Source: Sunxiuqinia sp963678245
Lineage (GTDB): Bacteria > Bacteroidota > Bacteroidia > Bacteroidales > Prolixibacteraceae
Length of the DNA stretch: 64,000 nucleotides
Reading direction: 5' to 3'
NCBI GenBank assembly: GCA_965140765.1
Contig: OZ223307.1
Coordinates: 372,001-436,000 of the forward strand
The notes beneath the pieces were generated by a model. That model had not been told where the DNA came from. It made no database searches and worked only from the letters and a program-made list of their open reading frames with translations. The position numbers were made by a program, and so were the translations under genes. Shown one piece after another: positions 43,747-52,434 of this stretch. Every line of letters begins with the position of its first letter. Position 1 is the stretch's first letter.

Positions 43747-45090
43747 TTCTCTGAACTCGTCTTTAAATGAAGTTCGGGCACATCGAAAACCAATGTATGA
43801 TTTTGTTGTGTCCTCATATTCAAAGCTTCGAGTTGAATTCCGAATATAATAAGCAACATCTTTCCAGGAACCTCCTCTTATAACTTTTCGTTTCATAACC
43901 GGTGCATCATCTGGCGAAGAATTATACTCGTACGACGGATTGAAATCATTGATGTTTTCGTATGCTGCTTCGTTGAATGCCGAACTGGTCCACTCTGCTA
44001 CGTTCCCTGCCATATCGTATAGTTTGTAATCGTTGGGATCAAAACTAGCGACTTTCATCGTTGTTGCGCTCGATTCGCTATCTGCCACATAATTCCCTCG
44101 GCGCGGTTTGAAATTCGCTTTAAAACAACCCGGCAAATTGCGCGTGTAATAACTTCCCCAGCTGTACAACGTTCGTTCATGTCCACCGCGAGCAGCATAT
44201 TCCCACTCGGCTTCAGTTGGTAGTCGATAGGCATGAACCGAAGGAGCTTCCATTAACGTTTGATACTTGTTCATCATCTGAGTTCGCCAGTCGCAAAAGG
44301 CTTTTGCCTGATGCCAGTTAACTCCAACTACTGGGTAGTCATCAAAACCAACATGGGCAAAATATTGCTTTGTTAAGGGCTCATTATACGAATATGTATA
44401 ATCGCGTATCCAACACAGGGTGTCGGGATAGATTGGCACACTTTCTTTAAAAATAAAAGAAGATCGATTTGAAATTGGAACTTCCTCTCCGTCCTGACTA
44501 ATAATTGATCCTTCGTAGGTTTGAGTCTCATAATTGTATCGGTTTTGACTCTTGGCCGCCTGCTTATAATCAACCCAGTAATAATCGTAAGTATATTTTC
44601 TGGTATCCAACGATTTTGAGAAAAACATCCGTTCTTCCTCTGGAATGTACAACTCTTCCATAGCTAACTGAAAATCCGGATTGTTCCACTCGATGGGATC
44701 TTGCCAATTTAAACGGGGAGTTTCATAAAAGTTTCCAAAGTCATCTTCTGTGATCATGAATTCGGGATAAGTTTCAGACAGAAGAGTGCGGGCAATCGAA
44801 TCTCTCACCCAGTAAACGAATTGCCGATATTCGTTATTGGTAATTTCCGTGTCGTCCATCCAAAAGGCTTCAACTGAAACTCGCTTTAAAGTTGTATTGA
44901 AATTTTGTAGTTCGTCATCTTCAGTACCCATCACATAGCTTCCTCGTTCGATAAATGTCATTCCAAATGGTGCAGGCTCATAAAATGGCCTCGACTCTTC
45001 CGGATACAGGTAGTTGAGAGTATTATCCTTTTTGCACGAAGCAACGAGAATGAGCACAAAAAATACGGATATGACAAAAGATCTATTCAT
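43744..45090 (-). CDS. GldK-like lipoprotein, second copy (FGE-sulfatase fold)
   Basis: A 448-residue lipoprotein (signal FFVLILVASC) with the formylglycine-generating-enzyme-like fold of GldK/PorK. It is clearly a paralogue of the gldK product at 48783: both share EPAPxGMTFI, MDDTEITNNEYRQFV, WVRDSIARTL, KQAAKSxNxYNYET, HxGFDDYPVVGV, LPTEAEWEYAARG/LPTEVEWEYAARG, YDMAGNVAEWT, KRKVIRGGSWKD and STRSFEYxDTxKSYxGFRC over their full length. In PorK-family proteins the fold is structural (PorK-PorN ring), with no formylglycine activity. It follows gldN but behind a strong terminator, so it is separately expressed. The N-terminal linker is shorter than in GldJ proteins, so I do not call it GldJ. Confidence 0.9.
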   Translation of the reverse strand: MNRSFVISVFFVLILVASCKKDNTLNYLYPEESRPFYEPAPFGMTFIERGSYVMGTEDDELQNFNTTLKRVSVEAFWMDDTEITNNEYRQFVYWVRDSIARTLLSETYPEFMITEDDFGNFYETPRLNWQDPIEWNNPDFQLAMEELYIPEEERMFFSKSLDTRKYTYDYYWVDYKQAAKSQNRYNYETQTYEGSIISQDGEEVPISNRSSFIFKESVPIYPDTLCWIRDYTYSYNEPLTKQYFAHVGFDDYPVVGVNWHQAKAFCDWRTQMMNKYQTLMEAPSVHAYRLPTEAEWEYAARGGHERTLYSWGSYYTRNLPGCFKANFKPRRGNYVADSESSATTMKVASFDPNDYKLYDMAGNVAEWTSSAFNEAAYENINDFNPSYEYNSSPDDAPVMKRKVIRGGSWKDVAYYIRNSTRSFEYEDTTKSYIGFRCARTSFKDEFRE

Positions 45091-45162
45091 TTACAAAATT
45101 GGGCAGTATGGTACGCTTTAAGTTAACGTGTTACAAATATCAATATTGTACATTTCTTAAAT

Positions 45163-45197
45163 TGAAAAAAGCCTTATGAGATATTCTCATAAGGCGT
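45163..45197 (-). terminator. Terminator between gldN and the second gldK
   Basis: A perfect 11-bp stem GCCTTATGAGA/TCTCATAAGGC (45171-45195, 3-base loop) is followed on the minus strand by TTTTTTC. It lies 26 bases after the gldN stop. Confidence 0.9.
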
Positions 45198-45221
45198 TTG
45201 AGCTTTGTATGCGTATAATAC

Positions 45222-46076
45222 TTAATATTCCCACAAATCCTGTTCAAAATCAAAAATCTCACGTTCAATTTTTCTGGATTCAAGCATTGCTTCACGACCG
45301 CTTAAATATTGACTAACTGCACGGTTGTTGTATACATTGGATTCTCTTACAATGTAGCTGTTGAATTTACGCTTGATAAACAGGTCGTCGAAAGACATGT
45401 TTTGAGCTGTATTGTTTGGGTTGATAACCGAGTGTGTGGCCATCAGTTCTCGTGCTTCCGGGTAATATATCCAGAATACTTGACGACGTTGAACATTTTC
45501 TCTGTTAATGTCCTGATCTCGGTAATATTCCTGAATTGGGCAAATACCAATGATACGGGTATTTAGCGTTGAAGTTTGTTTATCGAAGAACCATTCTTCT
45601 TTAACCATGAATTGCTTAACCTCCTCAGCACGGATTTCGCCTACAACAGTTGTTTCTTTTAATTCTCCGGTATCCAGGTCACGAACTTGGCGGGTTCGTG
45701 TTGTTGCGCCGAATGCTTCTTTCACTTGCTCAAATGTCATTGGCACTTTAAACTCATCGTCGGTACGGGCATCATAAGCAGTAAGTTGTCCGTTTTCAAT
45801 TCCTTCAATGAATAAATTGATCAAGTTTGTACGGCCATCCATACTGGTAGTTGGAAAATACAAAACCTGGTTCATTTTTTCTCTTAAATCAATGATTCGC
45901 CATATTTTTTTGGACCACATCACATCTGCTTCACGGATAGGAGCAAAAGCCATGGGTTTTTTATTTTCAATATTGTTACGCTTGAAAGCTCCATCAATAA
46001 TCTGAGCCTGTGTATCTTTTGCCGAAAAACTAACTGCACAGCAAACAATTCCTATAGTTACCAAAAAATTTTTCAT
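45222..46076 (-). CDS. gldN: T9SS ring component GldN/PorN
   Basis: A 284-residue periplasmic protein with a signal peptide (ends near FSAKDTQA). It forms the PorK-PorN ring at the outer membrane with the GldK lipoprotein. Family features: an early stretch beginning PIREADVMWSKKIWRIIDL, then MNQVLYFPTTS and IGICPIQEYYRDQD, and a later FWIYYPEARELMATHSVIN. Last gene of the porP-gldKLMN operon before a terminator; 81 bases after gldM. Confidence 0.94.
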   Translation of the reverse strand: MKNFLVTIGIVCCAVSFSAKDTQAQIIDGAFKRNNIENKKPMAFAPIREADVMWSKKIWRIIDLREKMNQVLYFPTTSMDGRTNLINLFIEGIENGQLTAYDARTDDEFKVPMTFEQVKEAFGATTRTRQVRDLDTGELKETTVVGEIRAEEVKQFMVKEEWFFDKQTSTLNTRIIGICPIQEYYRDQDINRENVQRRQVFWIYYPEARELMATHSVINPNNTAQNMSFDDLFIKRKFNSYIVRESNVYNNRAVSQYLSGREAMLESRKIEREIFDFEQDLWEY

Positions 46077-46157
46077 CTCGTTCCATTTTAACGTTCAAAA
46101 CTATTCGAAGGAATTCGCTTATCGTGATTTCTCTGTATGCAAATTCCGTTTCATGCC

Positions 46158-47771
46158 TTATCTTATCTTAAAGCTTATTGGAGACAATTCCCGATCAGTT
46201 CCATCATCACCATGTGCAAATATATTATCAATGTAAATAATACTTCCGGGAGCAAGAGTGTTAAACTGTGTGCGCTGCTCATCAGTAAAGCGATTTGAAT
46301 CAGACGACCACGTGTTGTTATATCCACCTGTTCCGGTAAATGTAATATCGAATTGAGTTACTTTAAATTTCAAATCAAAATCAAAATCTTTAAGATCTGC
46401 AAAGATTCCCGCCTCGGCTAACAGATCTTCTTTACGCAAAACACCACTATTTTCCCCTGCAACTGTTGCTACAGGATCGGGTACTTGTTTTACCCGGAAG
46501 TCCATACTTCCTATAAATCGTTGTTTGCCTTCAAAGTCAGCACTCACAGAAACTTTTGTACGGTTTCCGTTAATATCTGCCACCTTTGGATAGACCACGT
46601 AGTTTTTACCATCCTGGTCAATTTTACCATTCGACATGGTAACTTGTAGGTTTTCAGAAGGTACTCCTGGCACAGAAACGCTTACCGGATTAGGAACACC
46701 CATATAAAAGACGTTCATTTTTATGGGCGATATGGTAACCGAAGGTTTGCTAACCTGATATTCTTCTTCGAATTTGTAGTTCTTGTACTCGCCTTCGGGA
46801 GTTTTGTATTTTATTATCCCCCCCCACTTATAAGTACCTGGCGAAGTAGCCGGCCTCTCGTAAATTCCTTTTCCTCCTTCGATCTTCAATTCTTTGTTTT
46901 TAACTAAAATAATAGGCTGTTGAGTGGTATCTTCAGCAGCTAAAAATACTTCAGCGCGGTAAACATCACCTTCAAGAATATAGGATGATTTTTCAATCAC
47001 AGTAGGCCTTAGCCTATTGAACTTAAACGAGCTGGCATCAATCTGACTATACAAATAGGTTAAGATGTTTGATTCCGCGTTTTGAATGTCGATTTGTATT
47101 TTCGAAAGCAATGCAATAACGGCAATTAATGGCTTACTCTCAAAGTGTGCAATTTCCCATGTGATTTTTTCAGAATCTTTTAGCGTGACTTTTGGGTCAG
47201 AAGTGTCCAACGCTTGCTTAATTGTATAGCGCATGGGTGAATTTTCTTCCAGTAGCGATAGAAACTCTTCCTTCAGGTCACTAATTCCAGCTTTTAGCTC
47301 TTCTGCTTTATTTAGTCTGATCATGATTTCTGAAGGTATATTCAGTTCATCATCTTTTTTTAAGACCAAGGTATCACCTTCGTTATTGATCACAAAGGAT
47401 TGTCTTTTATTGCCGTTGTATGTTTCGTTCTCCTCAGAAAGATTTGTTCCTCCTGACTTGATGACAAGTTCTTCTTTTAGGGAAGTAATTTTATTGATCA
47501 GACTATCCGTCATGGACTTCACCAAGTCAGCCTTTTTTTTCCATTCATCTACTTTTGTTGGATTCTCCTCATAGGCTTGAGCAAAAGAAGCATAAATCTG
47601 CTCATTTTTCGAATCTACACTCTTGAATGTTTGCATTAAGCTTGAATCAACGATGCGGAAGGCGTCGAGTACTTCTGATGCTACATTTAGCGCCATCATG
47701 GCCAGTAGTACCAGGTACATCATGTTGATCATCTTCTGCCGGGGAGTTTCCGGGCAATTCTTGGTTCCCAT
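46158..47771 (-). CDS. gldM: T9SS motor component GldM/PorM
   Basis: A 537-residue protein with one N-terminal membrane helix (MINMMYLVLLAMMALNVASE) and a long periplasmic part of four domains (helical D1, then beta domains D2-D4). GldM with GldL makes the proton-driven rotary motor of the T9SS; the Glu/Asp after the helix (NVASEVLDAF) is part of the conserved start. MGTKNCPETPRQKMIN is a typical opening. Ends with the D4 segment FAHGDDGTDRELSPISFKI. It is 24 bases after gldL. Confidence 0.95.
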   Translation of the reverse strand: MGTKNCPETPRQKMINMMYLVLLAMMALNVASEVLDAFRIVDSSLMQTFKSVDSKNEQIYASFAQAYEENPTKVDEWKKKADLVKSMTDSLINKITSLKEELVIKSGGTNLSEENETYNGNKRQSFVINNEGDTLVLKKDDELNIPSEIMIRLNKAEELKAGISDLKEEFLSLLEENSPMRYTIKQALDTSDPKVTLKDSEKITWEIAHFESKPLIAVIALLSKIQIDIQNAESNILTYLYSQIDASSFKFNRLRPTVIEKSSYILEGDVYRAEVFLAAEDTTQQPIILVKNKELKIEGGKGIYERPATSPGTYKWGGIIKYKTPEGEYKNYKFEEEYQVSKPSVTISPIKMNVFYMGVPNPVSVSVPGVPSENLQVTMSNGKIDQDGKNYVVYPKVADINGNRTKVSVSADFEGKQRFIGSMDFRVKQVPDPVATVAGENSGVLRKEDLLAEAGIFADLKDFDFDLKFKVTQFDITFTGTGGYNNTWSSDSNRFTDEQRTQFNTLAPGSIIYIDNIFAHGDDGTDRELSPISFKIR

Positions 47772-47795
47772 ATACGAAAGGCTTATCGGTTCTTA

Positions 47796-48761
47796 TTATT
47801 TCTTGTAATTCATGGCTCCCAGCATATTGCCATAAACAGAATTCAATGCTTCAAGGTGTTTGTTTAGTTCTTCAGCATTTGATTTGTACTTCTTAATTTC
47901 TTCAGTCGACAAAGCAATCATTTCGTTCATTTGTGTCATTTCAGCGAAGAATTTTTGAGAAGATTGCAGCTGTGCGTTGGTTTCTTTTAGCTGACTCTCG
48001 TATGAAGAGTTTAGCGTCTTAAGATTTTTATTTAACCGATTTAGATTTTCGCCATAACTCGCAGAACTTTTACTGATTGATTCAATTCCAGAATCGATTG
48101 AGCCTGCTGCTTTTTCGTATGATGAAGCAAGTTTGTTGCTTGTCTGTGTTAGCTTACTGGCAAACTCCTCTCCTGAAACTGAAAGTTTTGTTAGCAATTG
48201 GTCTCCATTCTCAGATAAGTTTTTCGCTGTTTTAGAGTAGGAACTTACCAAATTTGAAACTGAGTCGCTAATTTTATCATTGGCTTGATTATTAATCTCC
48301 GATAGCGTGCTCATTGATTCAGATGCCGACGTCAAATTCCGGACATATAAATCGGTGGCCAATGTTGCCGAACTAATTTCACTGATACTTGAGGCCGTAT
48401 TACTCAAATCAGTCAATCCTTTCGAAACTTTCGTCAATAATTCTGGTGAAATATCTGCTTTATCCCAAAAATCACCAAACCCACCCTTTGAGTCAGTCTC
48501 AATGGCATCGTCGCTATCATAATCCTCCTTTAGCTCAGGATATACTTTTGACCATTCGGGCATCTCCAAAGGTGGTTCAAAAGCTGAAATGAAGAAAATG
48601 AATGCTTCAGTACACAAACCCACAATTAATAATAGACCTGAGTAAGACCAGTGTTGAAGCTTAAATAAGGCACCTAACAATACGATTGAGGCACCCAAAT
48701 TATAAACGTAACCTGTAAAGACTTTCCATCGTTTATTCTGAATTATTTCACCAATGTTCAT
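47796..48761 (-). CDS. gldL: T9SS motor component GldL/PorL
   Basis: A 321-residue inner-membrane protein with two N-terminal helices (YNLGASIVLLGALFKLQHW and SGLLLIVGLCTEAFIFFISA) and a cytoplasmic tail. The helix-2 Glu (CTEAF) is the conserved charged residue implicated in proton flow. The tail (about 110-321) is a long Ser-rich coiled coil with repeated SxxLxxxxSxxx units, similar to the long PorL of Bacteroidales and unlike the short flavobacterial GldL. Upstream neighbour gldK ends 21 bases before it. Confidence 0.94.
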   Translation of the reverse strand: MNIGEIIQNKRWKVFTGYVYNLGASIVLLGALFKLQHWSYSGLLLIVGLCTEAFIFFISAFEPPLEMPEWSKVYPELKEDYDSDDAIETDSKGGFGDFWDKADISPELLTKVSKGLTDLSNTASSISEISSATLATDLYVRNLTSASESMSTLSEINNQANDKISDSVSNLVSSYSKTAKNLSENGDQLLTKLSVSGEEFASKLTQTSNKLASSYEKAAGSIDSGIESISKSSASYGENLNRLNKNLKTLNSSYESQLKETNAQLQSSQKFFAEMTQMNEMIALSTEEIKKYKSNAEELNKHLEALNSVYGNMLGAMNYKK

Positions 48762-48782
48762 GTTTTGTAGATTAGGGTTTGA

Positions 48783-50120
48783 CTAAAATTCATTGCCAAA
48801 TGACGATCTCACACAACGGAAACCGACATAAGATTTAGCTGTATCTTGGTACTCAAAACTTCTTGTTGAAACTTGTAAGTAAGCGGAAATATCTTTCCAC
48901 GAACCTCCGCGAATAACTTTCCTTTTCATTACAGGAGGATCGTTTGGAAGAGCGTTGTATTCAAAATTTGGATTGAAATCATTAACATACATGTAGGCTG
49001 ATTCATCATAAGCTGAGATTGTCCACTCTGCAACGTTTCCAGCCATATCATACAGTCCAAACATATTGGGGTCGTAGTTTCCAACCCGCAATGTTGCCAG
49101 TCCTTCATCCTCTACATAATTTCCACGAAACGGCTTAAAGTTTGCCAAAAATTTCCCATCATCATCACGGGTGTAATAACCACCCCATGGATACATTGAA
49201 ATGTCCTTGTCACCTCTTGCTGCATATTCCCATTCGACTTCTGTCGGCAGGCGATAGTCTTGTATCACCGGTTCACCCACTCCATCAAGGTATTCATTGT
49301 GCAATTTGGTTCTCCAATGACAGAATGCTTTCGCTTGTTTCCAGGTAACACCAACCACGGGATAGTCGTCGAAACCCGGATGCCAGAAATATTTGCTTGT
49401 CCACGGTTCGTTATAAGCGTAAGTGTAATCGCGAATCCAAACTAAAGTATCAGGATGTACAAATGTTGTTTCGCTGAAAATAAAAGAGGAACGATTTTCA
49501 ATTGGACGTTCTTCTCCATTCTGATCGAATACGGTACCTTCGTAACTTTCGGTTTCGTAGTTATATTTATTGGCTGATTTTGCCGCTTGCTTATAATCAA
49601 TCCAATGGTATGTATAGAAAAGTTTTCGGGCGTCAATTTCCTTTTTCCCAAAGAATCGCTCGTTTGTAGGAATATACATCTCCTCTAACGCATCAACATA
49701 ATCCGGATTGTTCCATTCCAACCGCTCATCCCAGTTAATACGAGGGGGATCTATAATGTTTCCATCCCGATCTTCACTGATCATAAATTCAGGATATTGC
49801 TCCCCAATTAGTGTCCGTGCAATTGAATCACGAACCCAGTTCACAAACTGGCGGTACTCATTGTTTGTTATTTCAGTGTCATCCATCCAGAATGCATCAA
49901 TGGAGACTGTTTTTGTTGGGGTTGAAGACCAAGTTGGATCCTGATCGTTCGGACCGATATTTATGCTTCCGCGGTGAATAAAAGTCATTCCATAGGGAGC
50001 AGGTTCAAACCATTTTCCACGACCTTGAACGCCGGTTAGCTCTCCATTGCCAGACTTACCACAGCCGGTTAATGCCCAGATAGCCGCAATAATTAAACCT
50101 GAAGAAAGTATTTTTTTCAT
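48783..50120 (-). CDS. gldK: T9SS outer-membrane lipoprotein GldK/PorK
   Basis: A 445-residue lipoprotein (IIAAIWALTGC, Cys near residue 20) that makes the periplasmic ring with GldN. FGE-sulfatase-like fold with WFEPAPYGMTFIHRGS, MDDTEITNNEYRQFV, YPVVGVTWKQAKAFCHWRT, LPTEVEWEYAARG and IRGGSWKDISAYLQ. Length and position directly before gldL identify it as the canonical copy; a paralogue lies at 43744. 29 bases after porP. Confidence 0.94.
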   Translation of the reverse strand: MKKILSSGLIIAAIWALTGCGKSGNGELTGVQGRGKWFEPAPYGMTFIHRGSINIGPNDQDPTWSSTPTKTVSIDAFWMDDTEITNNEYRQFVNWVRDSIARTLIGEQYPEFMISEDRDGNIIDPPRINWDERLEWNNPDYVDALEEMYIPTNERFFGKKEIDARKLFYTYHWIDYKQAAKSANKYNYETESYEGTVFDQNGEERPIENRSSFIFSETTFVHPDTLVWIRDYTYAYNEPWTSKYFWHPGFDDYPVVGVTWKQAKAFCHWRTKLHNEYLDGVGEPVIQDYRLPTEVEWEYAARGDKDISMYPWGGYYTRDDDGKFLANFKPFRGNYVEDEGLATLRVGNYDPNMFGLYDMAGNVAEWTISAYDESAYMYVNDFNPNFEYNALPNDPPVMKRKVIRGGSWKDISAYLQVSTRSFEYQDTAKSYVGFRCVRSSFGNEF

Positions 50121-50149
50121 AGCTACACTTTTGCTTTCGTTAAATCAGC

Positions 50150-51100
50150 TTATAAAAACCTGATACTCTTATATTTCTTTAATCTTCCCTTGCCAATATC
50201 AACAGAGTAACGCAGGAAGATTTCCTGCGACCCATATCCATATCGGCCTAGTGCAGATGTTGTTATGTCGTAAGCCAAACCTAAGTTCAAGCCATTTTTT
50301 AATTCTACTCCTATTAAAAGTGCGATCGCATCTTGCAGACGATAAGTTAATCCGCCTGAGAAGCGATTATTGTAGACCACACTCAAATTAAAATCAACCT
50401 GCGTGCTTGCCAAATCTGATTTCGCAAAAACCGAAGGCCGCAACTCAAATAACGGGTCGGACAAGCTAATATTGTATCCAGCTGATAAATAGTAGTGTCG
50501 TAGCAGAGGGAAGTATTCACCTCCATCTCCGTATTTGATTTCTCCCTGGTTGACATGTGTCACAGAGAGACCCGCAAAATAGTCATTTGATTTTAGATAA
50601 AGACCAAATCCAACATCAAAAGTTATTTGACTGACGTCACTCTGAGGAATCGTTAGGTCTCCGGATTCAGTTCCTTCGATCCCATCTTCTCCAACAGTAA
50701 TCCAATTGCCATTAATTGATTTGTTGAAAATCCCAAAAGACGTACCAATACCAAGATTTCCGATACTAGTTGTTGTTTGGAAAGAATAGTTCAGATTTAC
50801 GAGAACATTCTTTGAAAAACCGAGTTCATCACTAATGATGTTTAATCCTACCCCACTTGTACTCCCAAATATATTAGCAGTTGTTTCCACGCTAAATAAC
50901 AGTGTTTTAGGAGTGCCGTCGAAGCCACTCCATTGATATCTGTTTAATATTAATCCAGTTATTGCATCATTACTGCCAGCAAAGCCCGGGTTTACCGACA
51001 GCTGTGCTTCTTTATTGAAGCTAAACTGAGGGTCTTGCTGAGCATTTGCGGCTAAGTTAATGATTATTAACAAAAATAAAAAGTAAAATATTTTTTTCAT
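50150..51100 (-). CDS. porP: PorP/SprF-family outer-membrane protein
   Basis: A beta-barrel protein of about 317 residues, first gene of the T9SS operon. The frame opens at 51133, but ATG 51100 begins a proper signal peptide (FYFLFLLIIINLAANA, then QQDPQFS). Family marks: QDPQFSFNKEAQLSVNPGF, YQWSGFDGTPKTLLFSV and the repeated GxGxNIxSDxxG strands. PorP binds the PorE/PorK ring or anchors SprB-like adhesins; which one applies cannot be told. Confidence 0.92.
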   Translation of the reverse strand: MKKIFYFLFLLIIINLAANAQQDPQFSFNKEAQLSVNPGFAGSNDAITGLILNRYQWSGFDGTPKTLLFSVETTANIFGSTSGVGLNIISDELGFSKNVLVNLNYSFQTTTSIGNLGIGTSFGIFNKSINGNWITVGEDGIEGTESGDLTIPQSDVSQITFDVGFGLYLKSNDYFAGLSVTHVNQGEIKYGDGGEYFPLLRHYYLSAGYNISLSDPLFELRPSVFAKSDLASTQVDFNLSVVYNNRFSGGLTYRLQDAIALLIGVELKNGLNLGLAYDITTSALGRYGYGSQEIFLRYSVDIGKGRLKKYKSIRFL

Positions 51101-51210
51101 AAACTGGCTGTTACTGCCGATTTCTAGCGCCAAAGTAAGTGAAAATAATGAATCTTTCCTGATGTTTTTTTAATCGTGTGCCTAAGTTTTTGAACGCATA
51201 GGGCCTGCAT

Positions 51211-52365
51211 TTATTTTACGATGCGATTTAATTTTCGAATATTTCGCCACCAGCGATCCGGGATATCGTTTTGGGCAGCCATTCTATAATCTTCCTCAGA
51301 ACAAGAGAATGTGCGCTCGATTGTTTCATTTTCATCAGATATCTTCATCCACCAACGGCCGGTCTTTTGGCTTTGGTAAAAAAACAATGGCAAGTCAATA
51401 TCATCAATTTCTATTATAAATTCATTGAAATCATTATTTGTTCCGCACGGAGATTCAACCTTTTTAAAGTAGAAACCTTCCAGAAAATGCCAAACAATTT
51501 GAGCCATAAGCTTGCAACTCAGCTCGCCTTGATCAAGCTGAGGAATCAGGTTGAAGAATCCTGCGACCTTTAGTTTATCCGCCATTCCTGCGTAGTGACC
51601 TACCTGGCATGCTTCTTCAGCGTATAACCCATTTGGCGAACCAAAATATTGTCCTGGTGCTTCAAGTTGCCTAATCGCATTAATATCAAAGCTAAGTATA
51701 TCCGCATCTCTCAAGTAGGGCTCAATCGAAGACATATCATATCGAATCTCTCCCAGTCGTTTATTCTCTGTTTCCAGCTCATAACTGTGGTCGAGTTCCA
51801 GTGAGTCGACAAAATAGTTCTGATATCCAAGCGTAGATTGAGAATACAAATTCGGTTGCTTTTCAAAAATGAAATTCAAATAGGTCTCCGAATTGATTGT
51901 TTTTATCCCCTTTTTAAAATCTAATCTTGGGTCTATGTTTACTAAATTAAATGTATCTTCTTCAAATGCTTTTGTAATGCCGAACGTAAGATCCTGACTG
52001 CCGCCCAATACCACGACTATTTTGCCCGCTTCAATCAGGTTTGAACAAACGTCTTTTAAAGCGAAATAAGTATCGTTGGTTGTTTTACCTGTTTTAACAT
52101 TACCCAAATCCAGAATTTTGAATCGGGGCGAAATTCGGTTCAATGAATATAGAAACTCACGAATTTTATTTGGAGCCTTCGAGCTTCCTTTAACAACGGC
52201 ATTGCGGTCATCTTCAACCCCAATTATTATGACCTCCGCCCTTTTCAGCGGCAGCTTGGACTGATTTTTTTCCAAAATTGTGCCTAAACAAAATTTAGGT
52301 TGCGCCCAGTCTGGGCTCTTAAACTTTGAAAAGTCGACAGGTTTCAGATAAAGCTTAATATCCAT
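51211..52365 (-). CDS. Arginase/formimidoylglutamase-fold protein, metal site degenerate
   Basis: About 384 residues (start at ATG 52365, MDIKLYLKPVDFSKF; the frame opens at 52413). The fold of the ureohydrolase family is recognisable by the ordered segments VIIIGVEDDR, VVVLGGSQDLTFGI, LVNIDPRLDF, and ILSFDINAIRQLEAPG. The manganese ligands are largely lost: GGxH is GGSQ, DAHxD is DPRLD and the SxDxDxxDP motif is SFDINAIRQ. It is therefore probably not a hydrolase. It lies between topA and the T9SS operon on the same strand, behind a terminator. A scaffold or sensing role is possible but unsupported. Confidence 0.85.
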   Translation of the reverse strand: MDIKLYLKPVDFSKFKSPDWAQPKFCLGTILEKNQSKLPLKRAEVIIIGVEDDRNAVVKGSSKAPNKIREFLYSLNRISPRFKILDLGNVKTGKTTNDTYFALKDVCSNLIEAGKIVVVLGGSQDLTFGITKAFEEDTFNLVNIDPRLDFKKGIKTINSETYLNFIFEKQPNLYSQSTLGYQNYFVDSLELDHSYELETENKRLGEIRYDMSSIEPYLRDADILSFDINAIRQLEAPGQYFGSPNGLYAEEACQVGHYAGMADKLKVAGFFNLIPQLDQGELSCKLMAQIVWHFLEGFYFKKVESPCGTNNDFNEFIIEIDDIDLPLFFYQSQKTGRWWMKISDENETIERTFSCSEEDYRMAAQNDIPDRWWRNIRKLNRIVK

Positions 52366-52401
52366 TAGTTCGATTTTTTTCCGAGGATGAAAATAAATAA
52401 A

Positions 52402-52431
52402 AAAGGCAAACATTTTAACGTTTGCCTTTGG
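52402..52431 (-). terminator. Terminator after topA
   Basis: Perfect 10-bp stem AAAGGCAAAC/GTTTGCCTTT (52402-52429); on the minus strand it is followed by TTTTTATTTATTTTC. Confidence 0.85.
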
Positions 52432-52434
52432 ATA

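Noticed and set aside
43744..45090. FGE-sulfatase domain protein as a sulfatase-activating enzyme
   Set aside because: It is an outer-membrane lipoprotein next to gldN and alike to GldK along its length; no sulfatase genes are present.
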